Of a stretch of DNA of 64,000 bases, positions 24,749-34,586 are shown in pieces; positions within the stretch are counted from its first letter, which is position 1; every line of letters starts with the position of its first letter. The notes under the pieces are model-generated. The model was not told where the DNA came from, did no database searches, and saw only the letters and a list, made by a program, of their open reading frames with translations. Source of the stretch: an uncultured Lachnospiraceae bacterium (lineage in GTDB: Bacteria > Bacillota > Clostridia > Lachnospirales > Lachnospiraceae); assembly GCA_910589105.1 (NCBI GenBank), contig CAJUST010000006.1, positions 49,086-113,085 of the forward strand, read 5' to 3'. The translations under genes and the position numbers were made by a program.

Positions 24749-25269
24749 CGCGGATAGCAGCAGTTTTATGGAATTGGATAGAACGCGTTTCACTATGGTT
24801 TCTGTGGATTTTCTGCCGTCTGTTTGGGAAAGGGCAGACAAAAGAGACAGAGGAGGCGTTTTTGCAGTTTGTCCGTTTCGGCATTGTGGGAGTGAGCAAT
24901 ACGGCGGCGCATTACGTGATTTATGCCGCCTCCCTGTTTTTTTTGCAGTCCCACGGCTGGCTGAAAGATGCGGATTATCTTGTGGCGACCGCGATTGCGT
25001 TTGCGCTTAGCGTATTATGGTCGTTTTTTTGGAACTATAAATTTGTATTTACATTGGAAGAAGGGGAACGCCGCCCAGTCTTTCCGGCGCTGGTTAAAAC
25101 GTATGTCTCATATTCTTTTACCGGATTATTTTTAAATAGCATTCTGATGCTGTTTTGGGTTCAGGCAGTTCATATATCAGAGTATATCGCTCCGGTATTT
25201 AACCTTCTAATCAGTGTTCCCATTAATTTTTTAATGAATAAATTCTGGGCATTCAAAAAAGAAAGGTAA
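24745..25269 (+). CDS. GtrA-family membrane protein (undecaprenyl-P-sugar flippase)
   Basis: 174 residues. GtrA domain with four helices from about residue 45: FVRFGIVGVSNTAAHYVIYAA, then ATAIAFALSVLWSFFWNYKFVF and a last FNLLISVPINFLMNKFWAF, the family's typical ending with a Lys and a W-x-F motif. The first 40 residues form an extra hydrophobic segment and charged linker. The start overlaps the GtrB-like gene by ATGA. The protein is thought to flip the lipid-linked sugar to the outside, where a GT-C enzyme adds it to the glycan. Confidence 0.88.
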   Translation: MTRIAAVLWNWIERVSLWFLWIFCRLFGKGQTKETEEAFLQFVRFGIVGVSNTAAHYVIYAASLFFLQSHGWLKDADYLVATAIAFALSVLWSFFWNYKFVFTLEEGERRPVFPALVKTYVSYSFTGLFLNSILMLFWVQAVHISEYIAPVFNLLISVPINFLMNKFWAFKKER

Positions 25270-25275
25270 CAAGGC

Positions 25276-26310
25276 ATGATAAAAAGCATGGCATTTATTG
25301 CAGTATTTTTAGGGGCAGTTCCATTTTTGCTCGGGCTTTTTTACACACGCTTTATAGAAGAAGAAAAAAACAACCTGCTTTTGCAGATGGCGGCAGGCTA
25401 TATGATTTTATTTGGATTGTTTGAATTTGCCGCTTTGCCGCTTATTTGGCTTCGTCAGCCGCTTTCTCTCCTTATTCAGATTTATGGGGGCATTGTGTTT
25501 GCTCTGGCGGCAGCCTCGCTTATCTGGAATTTTTACCGCATTGCGGAAATATTTAAGGAAACGTTTCGGGCGGTAAAACAATTTACGTTTTGTATCTGGG
25601 CGCAATTTGCGGTTTTGCTTGGACAGGCATGTATTTATGTCCGGTATCAGTACGCAAATGCGGACGATTCCTTTTATGTGGCGGCGGCGACTACGGCGCT
25701 GTCTACAAATACGATATTGGAGTATAGCCCGTATACTGGGACGCTCTATGAAAAACTGCCGTCCCGTTATGTGCTCTCACCGATTTACGCATTTTCGGCA
25801 GTGGTAAGCAAAATAACGGACACGCATCCGGCAATCCTGACGCATACTGTTTTTATGATTTTATTTTTATTGCTGGCTTATGCCGTATATGCGTTGTTGG
25901 GACGGGCGCTATTTTCCTGCGATATGGAAAAAACAGGTTATTTTCTAATCCTTTTGGCGGCGTTAAATATCTTTGCGGGATATAGCGAGCGGACAAGCGG
26001 GTTATTCCTTTTAATCCGGCTTTGGCAGGGCAAGGCGGTACTGGCAGGGATTTTGCTTCCGATGATTTTATATCTTGCGATCCGGATTTTTATGCTGGAG
26101 GGGAAGCGGGCGGATTGGGTTCTTTTGTTTTTTACATTAAGCGCCTGCTGTATGGTTTCCTCTATGGGAGTTATGCTTGGGGCGGTTATGCTTGGCATAT
26201 TAGGGATACTGTTTGCGTTCCGGCAAAGGAACTTACGGCCGGTTTGGTATGCGGCGCTCTGCTGTCTGCCCAATATGATCTGTTCGGCCATATATCTGGC
26301 AATCAGATAG
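25276..26310 (+). CDS. DUF6077-like polytopic membrane protein (probable GT-C), N-terminal part
   Basis: 344 residues, eight or so hydrophobic helices. The loop YANADDSFYVAAATTALSTN followed by YSPYTGTL and LPSRYVLSPIYAF has the Asp-pair and Tyr-rich first loop of the DUF6077 group of putative GT-C enzymes. Full-length members that I know go on for another 200 or more residues of membrane helices. Here the frame stops at 26310 and the matching C-terminal helices are encoded by the next gene, in another frame. The TAG stop lies against the next gene's GGAGG. Family assignment is moderate. Confidence 0.6.
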   Translation: MIKSMAFIAVFLGAVPFLLGLFYTRFIEEEKNNLLLQMAAGYMILFGLFEFAALPLIWLRQPLSLLIQIYGGIVFALAAASLIWNFYRIAEIFKETFRAVKQFTFCIWAQFAVLLGQACIYVRYQYANADDSFYVAAATTALSTNTILEYSPYTGTLYEKLPSRYVLSPIYAFSAVVSKITDTHPAILTHTVFMILFLLLAYAVYALLGRALFSCDMEKTGYFLILLAALNIFAGYSERTSGLFLLIRLWQGKAVLAGILLPMILYLAIRIFMLEGKRADWVLLFFTLSACCMVSSMGVMLGAVMLGILGILFAFRQRNLRPVWYAALCCLPNMICSAIYLAIR

Positions 26311-26320
26311 GAGGTTTGGT

Positions 26321-27913
26321 TTGAGGGAAACGTTACATGTCGTAAAGTCAATGTATGATTCTTACAATGGGACAGGCATGCAGTTTGCGCTTTGTTTTGC
26401 CTGTCTGATATATCTGATGATTCAGAAAAAAGACAAAGAAAAACGGTTTCTGTTTTTGGGATATGCGCTATTGTTTTTTATCATCTGTTTTTTTCCGGTT
26501 ACTGCAAAAATTATTATGAAAGTATGTATCGGAAAAGAAGTGTACTGGAGAATGTTCTGGCTGCTGCCGTCGGCGGTCATCATTGCCTATACGGCAGTGG
26601 TTTTGATTATACAGTTAGATGGAAAAATCAGGCGGCATTTGATGTTGTTTTTGATGTTGGTTGTCGTTGGAATGACAGGGACGAACGTCTATAACGGCGC
26701 AGTGTTTGAGCATAAGCAAAACCACTACAATCTGCCGCAGGCGACAGTGAATGTCTGTGATATGGTGGAGCAGGATGCAAAAGCGAATGGCATTTCCCAC
26801 AAAAAATTAATTACGGTAAATGAACTGTTGTCTTCTGTCCGCCAGTACGATGCAGGGATTTTGCTGCCGTACGGGTATAATACGCTGCGCGGCGATAAGA
26901 CGGAAACGGAAGCGGCGTTTCAGATTTACCGGATTATGAACAGTGACAAGATAAATTTTGCGGCGCTTGGCTGGTATGCGGCGGCGGATAACTGCAATTA
27001 CTTTGCCTACCCTGCCGATGCGGGCGTGACGGAAGGCATGGCGGAATGCGGGTTTGAGATTGTCGGCGCAAATGAAGAATATCATGTTTTCCGCAGGGAG
27101 AATGGAAAAAACAGGTACGATGGAAGCTGGCTTGTGACGCAGTATGGATCTGCGGACGGGCAGCAGCTTATGTTTTACACTTTGGAAGATATGAAGGGCC
27201 ATTTGATTGTGGTAGACGGAGGCTGGACGACGGATGCGGATTATGTCAGACGCACGATACGGGGGCTTGGCAAACACGTCGATGCGTGGATTCTTACGCA
27301 TCCGCATCAGGATCATATCGGCGCATTTACGGAAATTTATAAAGATCTGAAAAAAATCAAGATTGACAAAGTATACGCCGTTGACATGGCTTCTCCGGAG
27401 GAATGCAAAGACTCTGCTCCTTGGGACGAAACGGGCGTGTATGAAGAATTTTTGAAACTGGATATTCCACAGCTTCAATATGTGCATGCAGGAGATTCTT
27501 TTGAAGTCGAAGGGCTTGCGTTTGAGGTGTTAAATGCGTATGATGATTATGTAAAGGATTTGTCCAAAGATCTGCTCAATGATGGGTCAATGATGTTTCG
27601 GGTAACGGCGAAAGAAGAATCCATGCTGTTTTGCGCAGACGTAGGGAAACGCATGAGCGATTATCTGTTAGAGACGCATGGCGGCGCGTTGAAGTCGGAT
27701 TATATCCAGATGGGGCATCATGGGAACGGCGGTTTAAAAAGTGATTTTTATAAGGCAGTGGAAGCAAAAGGGGCGTTTTTCGATGCGCCGGACTGGCTGA
27801 TGAATGACAGGAGCGGACGTTATACGACGCTGAAAAACACTTACCTTATGGCTTCAAACGGAGCAGAGATTTACAGTTTTTCCACAACCCCGAACCAGAT
27901 TGTTTTGAAATAA
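26321..27913 (+). CDS. membrane segment fused to metallo-beta-lactamase-fold hydrolase
   Basis: 530 residues, TTG start at 26321 set by GGAGG (26310-26314); there is no nearby in-frame ATG with a site. Residues 1-110 contain four helices, including FFPVTAKIIMKVCIGKEVYWRMFWLLP, a stretch that usually occurs in the second half of DUF6077-like membrane proteins. Residues about 115-270 are a soluble linker. From about 285 a metallo-beta-lactamase domain follows: IVVDGG, HPHQDHIGA (metal site H-x-H-x-D-H), LFCADVG and the second-metal motif GHHGNGG. The lactamase domain should face outside. No known role in glycan synthesis; possibly hydrolyses a phosphodiester or ester. It looks like a split gene plus a domain fusion. 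Confidence 0.75.
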   Translation: MRETLHVVKSMYDSYNGTGMQFALCFACLIYLMIQKKDKEKRFLFLGYALLFFIICFFPVTAKIIMKVCIGKEVYWRMFWLLPSAVIIAYTAVVLIIQLDGKIRRHLMLFLMLVVVGMTGTNVYNGAVFEHKQNHYNLPQATVNVCDMVEQDAKANGISHKKLITVNELLSSVRQYDAGILLPYGYNTLRGDKTETEAAFQIYRIMNSDKINFAALGWYAAADNCNYFAYPADAGVTEGMAECGFEIVGANEEYHVFRRENGKNRYDGSWLVTQYGSADGQQLMFYTLEDMKGHLIVVDGGWTTDADYVRRTIRGLGKHVDAWILTHPHQDHIGAFTEIYKDLKKIKIDKVYAVDMASPEECKDSAPWDETGVYEEFLKLDIPQLQYVHAGDSFEVEGLAFEVLNAYDDYVKDLSKDLLNDGSMMFRVTAKEESMLFCADVGKRMSDYLLETHGGALKSDYIQMGHHGNGGLKSDFYKAVEAKGAFFDAPDWLMNDRSGRYTTLKNTYLMASNGAEIYSFSTTPNQIVLK

Positions 27914-27928
27914 CCAAAGGAGAAGATT

Positions 27929-29722
27929 ATGTTACACGGTACAATCATTGGAACCATAAGCTATATCGCCGCATTGGCGGCCTGTGTAATAAATTTATAC
28001 AGGTTCCGGAAATCGCATAAACCTTTAAACGGATTTGTTTGGCTGGTCATTTCTTTTCTTGCCGCAATTTGCATGGGAAGCATTGGCGCGGGCATTTTAA
28101 GTCCGGTCAGGATTCCGGTGAATCTCTATTCCATGGCGGCCGTGTATGGCGTGATTGCGGTTTTTATGGCTTTCCTTATCCGAAAAGAAGGCATGACGCA
28201 AAAATACGTCTGGGAAAAATATGATTTTCTGGTTTTAGGGCTTGTGACGGCCGCGATTGCCGTAATAAGCGTAGTAGTTTTTTCGCCGCAGCTTGATTAT
28301 TGCTATTATAACAGCGATGCGGGGCTGCATTTAAAAGAGGCTACAGAAATTGTGCGGTCACAGCAGGTCACGAAAATGTATTTTCTGCATTTGCAGAATG
28401 CCATGATTATTGAAATGACCCAGCCATTTGTGCGTATTGCGGACTGGTATAAAGGCTATATTTTAGGAGACTGCTTTTTCCTTTGGATTGAGACGCTGTT
28501 TTTTGCGGCGCTGATCCGGCGGTATGCAAAGACAAACGCTTCTAAGGCGGCGGCCGTGGTTCTTTTGGCCGGTTACTTTATGGGCTATCCGTTTTTCAGT
28601 TATTTCTATTCCTTTGGTTACTGGGCAGTAGGCAGTATGTTTGTCGGTTTTCTCGTGATGAGCTTACAGTTTTATGAAGAAGCGCAGGTAGAAAGGAAGA
28701 TTTCTGCCGTTTTGCTGATGTTAGGCTGTTTTGGCGTAATGACAAGTTATATGATGTTTGCGCCGGTGACGTTTCTGGCTGTGTTTTTCTATCTGCTTGT
28801 TATTGCAAAACGGGAAGGCAGGATATTTACGCGGCGGAATGTGGTTTTGGCGCTGGAAGTCTTTTTGCTCCCTGTCGTAATGGGGTTATGTTATTGCCTG
28901 TATGGGTTCTTTATCGCTTCCGGCACAAGCATTTCAGGGGCTTTGGGAAATCAGGGCGGAATTTATACGGAATTGTACATGGATTTTTTCTGGACAATTT
29001 TCCCGACTCTCTATATCCTAATCCAGACGGCAAAAAGAAAGAAAGTGACGCCGGAAACTGTGTTTTTTGCGGCATTTTTCGTATTTACCGCAGGGATGCT
29101 GCTTTTGACGCTTACGCATCATGTATCCACTTATTATTATTATAAAACCTATTATCCGCTTTGGATGCTCTGTTGGATGCTGACGGCAAAGGCGGCCGCA
29201 TCCATGCTTCAGGAAGCGAAAGAAACGCTGATTGCCTATACGGCGATGGTTGCTTTGTTTGCCGCATTGTGCTTCGGGAAGATTGAATATAAAATTGTAA
29301 CTTCGACAGAAAAGATTACGGGCGCCATGCACAGTACGGCATTTTTTACATTGTATCAGCAAAACTGGTCTTTTTTAAGGGGAGAGCATGTCGGGCTGCC
29401 GGATAATACCTTTGATTTATTCCAGTACGTCCAAGACCATCTTTCAGAAGAAAAAATGGTTCCGCTTATGACAGAGACAAATGACTATGGGCAGACCTAT
29501 TTGTATGAAGGCGCAAGCGGCTATGATTTCCCTGATTTTTATGAATGGCGGCATACGACGGAAGAACTGCGTCAGGCATACTATGACTGGGATATTCATT
29601 ATACGGTTATGATGAAGGGAACCGAGTTTGAAAAGAAACATGGGAAACGTGTGCTGGCAGAAAAAAACGTGGAGATTGTTTTTGAGAATGAAGCCGGATA
29701 TGTGTTAAAGATAGAGCTATGA
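27929..29722 (+). CDS. polytopic membrane protein, putative GT-C type glycosyltransferase
   Basis: 597 residues, about 11 helices. After the third or fourth helix an outside loop YCYYNSDAGLHLKEATEIV shows the acidic residue and aromatic pattern of GT-C first loops. The C-terminal 130 residues are extracytoplasmic (GEHVGLPDNTFDLFQYVQDH onward). AAAGGAG site before the ATG at 27929. It lies between two putative glycan enzymes in the same operon. No family recognised with certainty; it may be the polymerase or a side-chain transferase. Confidence 0.5.
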   Translation: MLHGTIIGTISYIAALAACVINLYRFRKSHKPLNGFVWLVISFLAAICMGSIGAGILSPVRIPVNLYSMAAVYGVIAVFMAFLIRKEGMTQKYVWEKYDFLVLGLVTAAIAVISVVVFSPQLDYCYYNSDAGLHLKEATEIVRSQQVTKMYFLHLQNAMIIEMTQPFVRIADWYKGYILGDCFFLWIETLFFAALIRRYAKTNASKAAAVVLLAGYFMGYPFFSYFYSFGYWAVGSMFVGFLVMSLQFYEEAQVERKISAVLLMLGCFGVMTSYMMFAPVTFLAVFFYLLVIAKREGRIFTRRNVVLALEVFLLPVVMGLCYCLYGFFIASGTSISGALGNQGGIYTELYMDFFWTIFPTLYILIQTAKRKKVTPETVFFAAFFVFTAGMLLLTLTHHVSTYYYYKTYYPLWMLCWMLTAKAAASMLQEAKETLIAYTAMVALFAALCFGKIEYKIVTSTEKITGAMHSTAFFTLYQQNWSFLRGEHVGLPDNTFDLFQYVQDHLSEEKMVPLMTETNDYGQTYLYEGASGYDFPDFYEWRHTTEELRQAYYDWDIHYTVMMKGTEFEKKHGKRVLAEKNVEIVFENEAGYVLKIEL

Positions 29723-29738
29723 AAAGAGGTTGTTTTAA

Positions 29739-31595
29739 ATGGCGGTAGATCAGGCAATGCGAAAACAAATAGAGCAGGAAAAAAAGGGAATTTCCACAGA
29801 TCTGGGGGATATGGTAAAGTTTCTCGCCTATACCCATGACGACGGGCCGGACGACGTAGAGCAGGAGAAGGAGCGCCGCGGCATAAGAAAATTAAAGGGG
29901 ACGCCCGTCTGGGCTGTTTTGTATCCGGCAAGGAAAGGGTATCAGGCAGTCAAATTCCTCCGCCAGAATGGAATTTCAGGCGTAAGCCAAAAAGTGGAAA
30001 ATTCGATTGAGAACAACCGTTACCGAAAACGGAAAGAAGCCAGAAAATATCTGACAAAAATTATGCCGACAAAGGAAGAAAAGGACAGACAGCGGGCAAG
30101 GGTTTTTACGAAAAAGATAAAAATCAGCGTGTTAGTGCCGTTATTTAATACGCCTGAGCCGTTTTTACGGGATATGATAGATTCCGTTATAGGGCAGACA
30201 TATGCGGATTGGGAGCTTTGCCTTGCAGACGCTTCGGATTCTTCCCATGGGAATGTCGGGGCAATCGTAAAGGAATATGCCAAAAAAGATGCAAGGATTG
30301 TCTATCAGAAGTTAGGGCAAAACCTTGGGATAGCAGAAAATACAAACGCCTGTATCAAAATGGCGTCGGGAAATTATCTGGCGTTATTTGACCATGACGA
30401 TATGCTCCATCCTTCGGCGCTTTACGAGTGCGCAAAGGCGGTTGAGGAACGGGACGCAGAGTTTGTCTATACGGATGAAGTGACGTTTGAAGGCGGCTCG
30501 CTTGAGCAAATCGTGACGTACCATTTTAAGCCGGATTTTTCCGTTGACAATTTAAGAGGGGTCAATTATATCTGCCATTTAAGCGTATTTCAAAAAGATC
30601 TGATTGAAAAAGTTGGCATGTTCCGCCCAGAGTGTGACGGAAGCCAAGACCATGATATGATTTTGCGTCTGACAGATGCGGCTTCTGTCGTCTGCCATAT
30701 CCCAAAAACGCTCTATTTTTGGCGGTGCCATGCGCAGTCGACGTCCGCGAACCTTAATTCGAAATCCTATGCGGTTGCGGCGGGGCGGCGGGCGGTATCC
30801 GATGCGGAACAGCGGAGAGGGTATCCCGCAAAAGTCCACAGCGCGCAGATTTGCAAGACGCATTACCGTCTGGAATATGAAATTGGGAAGCCGGAAATTT
30901 CAGTGATTTTATTCGGAGGGACAGGCAGGCAGGCGGCATTTACAGGAGCCGCCGTTGAAAAATGTTCTTCTTATGGCAGTTATGAATTGTATTATGCGTC
31001 GTCGCCGGAAAGTCTTCTATCCGTGATGGAACAGGCGGACGGGGAGTATCTGCTGTTGCTTGCGGCAGGGATAAAGCCGCTTACCCCGTCGTTTCTGGAA
31101 GAACTTTTAATGTTTGCCCAAAGGGAGGACGTCGGTCTTGCCGGAATGCAGGTGTTAGACGCAAAAGACAGAATTTTAAGCTCCGATCTTGTCATCGGGA
31201 AAGATGCGGATACGCTTGCCATAGAAGTGAATCAGGGCCAGCGGTATGATGCGGCAGGCTATATGGGAAGGAATTATTATGCGCACAATGTATCTGCCAT
31301 TTCCGGATGCGCATGTATGGCAAAAAGAGAAGAACTGCTTAGCCTTTACCGGAAGGGGAGGGCAAAGTCTTTTTTCGGGCGTATGCTCGAGGCTTGTTTT
31401 TGCCTGCGGAAAGAAGGAAAGCAAATTGTGCTCAATCCATATGCGTTATGCAGAATGGAAGAAGGGGCGAAGATAGGGGAACTGCCGGAAACGGACAGGC
31501 AGCTCATAAAGGAAACTTATCGGGAACAAATTTTAGCAGGAGATCCGTTTTACAATAAGAATCTTTCATTTGAGGATTATTGGCGGAAGAAATAG
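29739..31595 (+). CDS. double GT2 protein; first domain intact, second decayed
   Basis: 618 residues. Coiled basic N-terminus to about 125, then a GT2 domain (about 130-370): ISVLVPLFNTPEPFLRDMI, ADASDSS, LALFDHDDMLHP (DXD) and the acceptor-base region GSQDHDMILR. This matches rhamnosyl- or hexosyltransferases of the WsaE type. A second GT2-like half (about 385-600) keeps the scaffold but has AAGIKP where DXD should be (GEYLLLLAAGIKPLTP), and its ED motif is lost too. It is the mirror image of the next gene, whose first half is dead and second half alive. Ends GDPFYNKNLS, a tail shared by all three such proteins here. Confidence 0.85.
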   Translation: MAVDQAMRKQIEQEKKGISTDLGDMVKFLAYTHDDGPDDVEQEKERRGIRKLKGTPVWAVLYPARKGYQAVKFLRQNGISGVSQKVENSIENNRYRKRKEARKYLTKIMPTKEEKDRQRARVFTKKIKISVLVPLFNTPEPFLRDMIDSVIGQTYADWELCLADASDSSHGNVGAIVKEYAKKDARIVYQKLGQNLGIAENTNACIKMASGNYLALFDHDDMLHPSALYECAKAVEERDAEFVYTDEVTFEGGSLEQIVTYHFKPDFSVDNLRGVNYICHLSVFQKDLIEKVGMFRPECDGSQDHDMILRLTDAASVVCHIPKTLYFWRCHAQSTSANLNSKSYAVAAGRRAVSDAEQRRGYPAKVHSAQICKTHYRLEYEIGKPEISVILFGGTGRQAAFTGAAVEKCSSYGSYELYYASSPESLLSVMEQADGEYLLLLAAGIKPLTPSFLEELLMFAQREDVGLAGMQVLDAKDRILSSDLVIGKDADTLAIEVNQGQRYDAAGYMGRNYYAHNVSAISGCACMAKREELLSLYRKGRAKSFFGRMLEACFCLRKEGKQIVLNPYALCRMEEGAKIGELPETDRQLIKETYREQILAGDPFYNKNLSFEDYWRKK

Positions 31596-31603
31596 GAGAA
31601 GGC

Positions 31604-33328
31604 ATGAGAAGTGATTTTGATGTAGAGGGAAAAAACAAATTACAAAAGGCAATTTATTATATGCAGTATTACGGGGTAAGCTATACGATGAAACGGGCGC
31701 TGAGGAAATTCGGCGTTTCCATTAATGACGAATCGGAGTATATGACATGGTGCCGCAGGAACACGGCGTCAAAAGTTGAATTAAAAAGCCAAAGGAAGGA
31801 TTCCATTTCGAAGCGCCTTTCATTTGTCATTGTGTCGGAAACAGGGACAAATGTGGAGCAGTCCGGCTGGAAAAAACAGACTTGTAAGCAAGCGTCTTTT
31901 GTGACGCTGACGCAGGGGATGACGATAGCGGATCTTCTGGTGGGAAGCGCAGGGGAATATTTTGTGTTTTCCGGCAGGAATATTAAAGTCCGGCCAGAGT
32001 ATTTGTATGAACTTTCGCTTGCAGTGTGCGGGGAACTGACCCTGCATGAGAGCAGAATCCATGTGGGAAGTTTAAAGCAGGCGGATCTTGTCTATTCAGA
32101 TGAAGACAACTGGGCGGACAATAAACGGTTCCGTCCCTTCTTTAAACCGGAGGCAAGCCTTCAGATGCTTTTGAATTTCCCGTATCTGGGAAGATGTTTT
32201 GCCGTCCGGCGGAGCCTGTTAGAGACGCTTGCGAAAAGCGGTGAGATCGTAACTTTGTTTGGGAATGGCTGGTATGATCTTTCCTTACAGGCGTTCCGCT
32301 TCGCAGAACATATTAAGCATATTCCAAAACCGCTGTTTTCAAATGTTGTGCCTTATGAAAAACGGAATATGTTTGTGCACAGCTTAAATGAAAACAATGA
32401 GGAATGCCTGCGGCATTATCTGAAATCAGAAAAAATAGCCGGCGCAGTGAAGCAGTCCGATGTGCCCGGATTTTACCATTTAGAGTATGAGTTGGCGAAA
32501 GAGCCGATGATAAGCATCATTATTCCGACAAAAGACCATGTAGAGGAATTGAAAGTCTGTCTGGATTCTCTGAAAAAATGTAATTATTCCAATTATGAAG
32601 TGATTTTGGCGGAAAACAACAGTGAAAAGAAAGAAACGTTTGCTTTTTATAAGAAAGTAATAAAAGAAGATAAGCGGATACGCGTTTTGATGTGGGAAGG
32701 GGAATTTAACTATGCCGCCATTAATAATGCGGCGGTGGATCTGGCAAAAGGAGATTTGATTCTCTGCCTGAATAACGACACGGAATTTATCAATCCGGAT
32801 GCGCTGCGTGAACTTGCAATTTCCGCAATTAAGCCAAATGCCGGAGCCAGCGGGGCTATGCTCTATTATGGGGATAAAACGATTCAACACGCGGGAGTGA
32901 TTATCGGGCTTGGCGGTTTTGCGGCGCATGCGCTTTGGAGCCTTACGGACAGGGACGAAAAGTATTATCCGTTTTCACTGTGCGAGCGTGAGGTCAGCGC
33001 AGTGACGGGCGCGTGCTTAATGGTTCAGAAATCTGTTTATAAGGAAGTCGGCGGCATGGACGAAGAATTTAAAGTGGCGTTAAATGACATTGATTTCTGT
33101 TTAAAAATACGCGCGGCAGGATATAAAATTCTGTTTAACCCGTATGCAAAGCTTTATCACTATGAGTCCAAGTCAAGGGGCTATGAAGACACGGATGAAA
33201 AGAAGGAGCGGTTTCAGGCGGAAATTAAAAAGTTACAGACAAAGTGGGAACAGGAAATTACAGCGGGCGACCCGTTTTATAACCAGAATTTGACATTGCA
33301 TCGCGCAGATTATTCAATGGACGTTTAG
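31604..33328 (+). CDS. double GT2 protein; first domain decayed, second intact
   Basis: About 574 residues. The first half (75-270) keeps GT2 scaffold features such as YSDEDNW and FKPEAS but reads YFVFSGRNIKVRPE where the DXD motif belongs. The second half (about 305-555) is complete: ISIIIPTKDHVEELKVCL, LAENNSEKKET, LCLNNDTEFINP (DXD) and ALNDIDFCLKIRAAGY. RBS GGAG (31595-31598) sets the start at ATG 31604 although the frame is open from 31580. The C-terminal phrase AGDPFYNQNLT recurs in the paralogues at 29739 and 37148. A rhamnosyltransferase role is plausible; the donor is not known. Confidence 0.85.
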   Translation: MRSDFDVEGKNKLQKAIYYMQYYGVSYTMKRALRKFGVSINDESEYMTWCRRNTASKVELKSQRKDSISKRLSFVIVSETGTNVEQSGWKKQTCKQASFVTLTQGMTIADLLVGSAGEYFVFSGRNIKVRPEYLYELSLAVCGELTLHESRIHVGSLKQADLVYSDEDNWADNKRFRPFFKPEASLQMLLNFPYLGRCFAVRRSLLETLAKSGEIVTLFGNGWYDLSLQAFRFAEHIKHIPKPLFSNVVPYEKRNMFVHSLNENNEECLRHYLKSEKIAGAVKQSDVPGFYHLEYELAKEPMISIIIPTKDHVEELKVCLDSLKKCNYSNYEVILAENNSEKKETFAFYKKVIKEDKRIRVLMWEGEFNYAAINNAAVDLAKGDLILCLNNDTEFINPDALRELAISAIKPNAGASGAMLYYGDKTIQHAGVIIGLGGFAAHALWSLTDRDEKYYPFSLCEREVSAVTGACLMVQKSVYKEVGGMDEEFKVALNDIDFCLKIRAAGYKILFNPYAKLYHYESKSRGYEDTDEKKERFQAEIKKLQTKWEQEITAGDPFYNQNLTLHRADYSMDV

Positions 33329-33347
33329 AAAAGGAAAACCAGTTACA

Positions 33348-34586
33348 ATGGAAAAAAAATCAACGATTGCAAATATATTCTATAACAGCTTTGGCATGAT
33401 GTTTTATTATGGCTGTCAATGGCTGACGACGATTCTAGTGGTAAGGCTGTCGGGGTTTTCGGACGGAGGGGTTTATGGGCTTGCCATGACCTTTACGGCG
33501 GCGTTTGGGATTTTGGCTCTGTTTAATACAAGACAATATCAGGTTTCTGACGTAATTATGGAATACTCGGACAGGACGTATATTAAGTCCCGTTATTATG
33601 CCATGGCGGCATCCTTTCTAATTTGCGCGGCGGGGCTTTTGCTGAATGATTATACGCCGTATCAGTGGGGCGTGATTCTTTTGTATATGCTATATAAATG
33701 CGGGGAAGCTTGGATAGACGTTTACCATGGCATAGACCAAAAGAACGGGCGTATGGATTATATCTGTTATTCTTATATCGCCCGTGGCATTCTTATGCTT
33801 GGCATATTTTGCAGTGTCTTATATCTGAGCCAAAATCTGGTGCTGGCAACGGGAGGCATGGCGCTTACGACAATCCTGACTGCGGTTTTCTATGACAGGC
33901 GGATTGCAGAGCGTTTTATTTCAAAGGAGTCAAAGACGGACTGCGCCGCAGTCAAAAAGCTGATGGCGGCGATGGTTCCGCTTGTCATTGTGGCGGTGAC
34001 GAATAATCTTTCCATATCGCTCCCGAAATATTATTTAGAGCGTTATTATGGGGAAACGGCGCTTGGCTATTATTCTTCCGTTGCAACGCCAAGCATGATT
34101 GTGCAAGTCGGGGCGGCGACAATTTTTACGCCTTTGATTTTGCCGCTTGCCGACCGTTTAAAGGAAAATGACAAACGTGGATTTTTGGATATATTAAAAA
34201 AAGTGGCTGTCGTGTTTGTGATATTGTCCATTTTAGCGGTGGCTGTTTCGGTAATATTTGGGGAATGGTTTTTAGTGTTGGTGTTTAAAGAGGAGATAAA
34301 GCCGTATGCGTATTTATTTGCGCCAATTATTTTATCCACGCTTTTGATTGCCATAAATGCCTGTTTGTTCCCGGTTTGTACGGTATTGCGGGAAATTAAA
34401 GGCCAGCTTGCAGTCGGAATCGGAGGAGTGGCGTCTTCCTTAGCGGCTTCCGTCTATTGCGTCAAACGCTATTCTATGGACGGAGTTGTGGCAGCGCTTT
34501 TGATAACGCTTACAGTGCAGATTTTAATAGAGGTATATTGCGTATACCGTAAGATGAGAAAATGGAAGGAAGCCTCACATGGATAA
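33348..34586 (+). CDS. lipid-linked oligosaccharide flippase (Wzx-like, MOP superfamily)
   Basis: 412 residues with about 12 helices evenly spread, no signal peptide. Begins IANIFYNSFGMMFYYGCQWLTTILVVRLSG, the usual first-helix pattern of polysaccharide flippases. YYSSVATPSMIVQVGAATIFTPLILPLADR in the middle is the conserved second-half block. It would move undecaprenyl-diphosphate repeat units across the membrane. The end overlaps the next GT2 gene by 8 bp. No Wzy polymerase is certain in this operon; the polytopic proteins at 25276-29722 are candidates. Confidence 0.82.
   Translation: MEKKSTIANIFYNSFGMMFYYGCQWLTTILVVRLSGFSDGGVYGLAMTFTAAFGILALFNTRQYQVSDVIMEYSDRTYIKSRYYAMAASFLICAAGLLLNDYTPYQWGVILLYMLYKCGEAWIDVYHGIDQKNGRMDYICYSYIARGILMLGIFCSVLYLSQNLVLATGGMALTTILTAVFYDRRIAERFISKESKTDCAAVKKLMAAMVPLVIVAVTNNLSISLPKYYLERYYGETALGYYSSVATPSMIVQVGAATIFTPLILPLADRLKENDKRGFLDILKKVAVVFVILSILAVAVSVIFGEWFLVLVFKEEIKPYAYLFAPIILSTLLIAINACLFPVCTVLREIKGQLAVGIGGVASSLAASVYCVKRYSMDGVVAALLITLTVQILIEVYCVYRKMRKWKEASHG

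Noticed and set aside
26807..27487. 226-codon ORF on the minus strand
   Set aside because: Antisense to the lactamase-fusion gene whose motifs are clear; composition is Arg/His/Ile rich without any recognisable domain or ribosome site.
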